From assembly GCA_965223465.1 (NCBI GenBank), contig OZ245025.1, forward strand, positions 558,001 to 622,000: a stretch of 64,000 bases of DNA. The letters run 5' to 3'. The stretch comes from JAAELZ01 sp965223465. Its GTDB lineage: Bacteria > Pseudomonadota > Gammaproteobacteria > Arenicellales > Poriferihabitantaceae. Under the pieces are notes generated by a model. The model made no database searches. It was not told the DNA's origin and saw only the letters and a list, made by a program, of their open reading frames with translations. This document shows positions 62,580-64,000 of the stretch, one piece after another (position 1 is the first letter of the stretch; every line of letters begins with the position of its first letter). Both the position numbers and the translations under genes were made by a program.

Positions 62580-64000
62580 ATGATTCGCTTCCCGCTCTGG
62601 AAATATATCCTGATACTCATCGTCTGCGCGTTGGGCTTGTTTTACGCCTTTCCGAACATATTTGGCGAGGAGCCTGGGATTCAGATGCGTGGCTCACGCG
62701 GTTTATCTATCGAGCGCAGCCTGAAAACTGATGTCGAGCAGGTATTACAGGAGAATCAATTAACTGCTGGAGCGGTACGTTTTACCGGCAATGCGGTGGA
62801 AATGCGCTTTGCCGATACCGATACCCAATTGCGAGCACGCGAAGTATTGGGCACAGAATTTGGTAAAAATCATACGATCGCACTGACTTTGCTTTCCGCA
62901 GCCCCACAATGGCTCATTGATATGGGCTTATCGCCCATGAGTTTGGGGCTCGATTTACGCGGCGGGGTGCATTTTCTGTTGGAAGTAGACTTACAAAGCG
63001 CGGTGGATAAGGCGTACGAGCGCGCGATTGGAGATATTAAAACAGAATTACGTAAAGCTGGGATTCGTTACAAGGGTGTACGCCCCAATGATAAGGGGCA
63101 ATTGACGCTAACCTTGCGCCAGGCGAGCGAAATTGAGCAGGCCCGACGTGTACTCGATCGAAATTTGTCTGAACTCAGCGCCAGCCCAATTGAAGGTGAT
63201 GCAGCGAGTTTGCTTATTGAGCTTGACGCGACCGAAACCGAAAATATTAAAAAGTTTGCGTTGGATCAAAATATGGTGGCTTTGCGCAACCGGATTGATC
63301 AATTGGGTGTGGCAGAACCCATCGTGCAGCAGCAAGGCACTAATCGTATCGTCATTCAACTGCCTGGCGTACAAGATCCGGGTCGAGCCAAGACCATTCT
63401 GGGGCGCGCCGCTACCTTGGAAATGCGCATGGTGGATGAGCAACGTGATAGTAGCGCGGTTGCCAGTGGTGTCGCACCTGCTGGGTCAACTCTGTATAAC
63501 TTTCGCGACGGCCGCCAGATATTGCTAAAAGACACTTTGGTGTATTCGGGCAACAATATTATTGACGCGCAGGCCAGCATCGATACCGAAAATGGTGGGC
63601 CGATTGTCAATATTACCTTAGATGCAGAAGGCGCACGCAAAAATCAACGCATCACGGGTGATAATATCGGTAACCGCATGGCGGTGGTGTATCTGGAAAC
63701 CACTACCGAAACGCGCAAGGATGAGAATGGTAACGTGATGCAGGATGACAACGGTCAGCCCTTGCGTATTACCCAAAAACTGGAAGAAGTGATTACCGCG
63801 CCAGTGATCCGAGATCAATTAGGTAAACGCTTTCAAATCAGTGGCTTGGACAGTATGAACGAAGCGCGCGATTTATCTCTCATGCTGCGCGCAGGCGCGC
63901 TGGCTGCGCCAGTGGAAATTATTGAAGAACGCACCATCGGCCCGAGCCTGGGTAAAGACAATATCGATCAGGGCTTTAAATCCGTCATGGTGGGCTTAGC
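62580..64000 (+). CDS. secD: protein translocase subunit SecD (3' end outside the window)
   Basis: 473 codons of the first part, open at the right edge. The N-terminal membrane segment (residues about 5-22), P1 head/base domain with GLDLRGGVHFLLEVD, QLGVAEPIVQQQG and VQLPGVQDPGRAK follow, and the C-terminal membrane core is just beginning (GPSLGKDNIDQGFKS). SecD with SecF uses the proton gradient to complete export across the inner membrane. Confidence 0.96.
   Translation, partial: MIRFPLWKYILILIVCALGLFYAFPNIFGEEPGIQMRGSRGLSIERSLKTDVEQVLQENQLTAGAVRFTGNAVEMRFADTDTQLRAREVLGTEFGKNHTIALTLLSAAPQWLIDMGLSPMSLGLDLRGGVHFLLEVDLQSAVDKAYERAIGDIKTELRKAGIRYKGVRPNDKGQLTLTLRQASEIEQARRVLDRNLSELSASPIEGDAASLLIELDATETENIKKFALDQNMVALRNRIDQLGVAEPIVQQQGTNRIVIQLPGVQDPGRAKTILGRAATLEMRMVDEQRDSSAVASGVAPAGSTLYNFRDGRQILLKDTLVYSGNNIIDAQASIDTENGGPIVNITLDAEGARKNQRITGDNIGNRMAVVYLETTTETRKDENGNVMQDDNGQPLRITQKLEEVITAPVIRDQLGKRFQISGLDSMNEARDLSLMLRAGALAAPVEIIEERTIGPSLGKDNIDQGFKSVMVGL

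Noticed and set aside
1..64000. CRISPR array or complete tRNA/rRNA genes
   Set aside because: No regularly spaced short repeats and no complete cloverleaf or rRNA sequence were seen by eye.

Overview
The window looks like the chromosome of a free-living, probably marine gammaproteobacterium. The support is gene order (rpsO-pnp, rpsP-rimM-trmD-rplS, hfq-hflX, ftsH-glmM, yajC-secD), a gammaproteobacterial zur/znu locus, a CrbS/CrbR-type acetate-switch pair, gshA and gshB as separate genes, and a mixed lifestyle set: NAD-linked soluble hydrogenase, TRAP transporter, phosphonate-type ABC transporter and a K+-dependent-type pyrophosphatase pump. I cannot name a genus from the sequence alone.

Layout. 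1-2.6 kb is accessory: the start of a secreted SpvB-like protein running off the left edge, two small secreted proteins of unknown function, a tyrosine recombinase, and the 5' half of a tRNA-Arg(CCT) that marks an integration scar. 2.6-16 kb holds a sulfotransferase, gshA, a response regulator convergent with a very large SSS-type hybrid histidine kinase, hppA, gabD, and a zur-znuC-znuB operon divergent from znuA around a near-consensus Zur box. 17-29.8 kb is mostly housekeeping: rpsO-pnp behind a clear sigma-70 promoter, the rpsP-rimM-trmD-rplS operon, a secreted helical-repeat protein, xerD (damaged or unusual start), an MFS-acyltransferase fusion, an orphan FimT-like pilin flanked by two related sRNA-like elements, then hfq and hflX (apparent CTG start).

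29.8-48 kb holds an MscS-like membrane protein, a prephenate dehydratase of unusual type, fpr, an FMN reductase, ltrA-like, a nitronate monooxygenase-like gene, a complete TRAP operon, a TVP38-family protein overlapping a flavin disulfide-reductase-like gene, rlmE, ftsH, glmM, gshB and a LysE-type exporter. 48-53.3 kb is one compact operon for a group 3d NAD-reducing [NiFe] hydrogenase (hoxF-hoxU-hoxY-hoxH-protease). 53.4-57.8 kb is a phnD-phnC-phnE1-phnE2-HAD phosphatase operon. The right end has a secreted beta/gamma-crystallin protein, an AhpD-like protein, rpsT, a glutaredoxin-like protein, argC, yajC and the first part of secD, which runs off the right edge.

Best candidate for something undescribed: two paralogous, promoter-bearing, roughly 110-nt RNA-like elements (about 26.84 and 27.83 kb). 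Each has a UCCUCCU/AGGAGGA hairpin and a second small hairpin whose stem keeps pairing by a C-G to U-G change. They lie just upstream of hfq with a perfect CRP-type palindrome beside the second copy. No CRISPR array, complete insertion sequence, rRNA or intact tRNA was seen.
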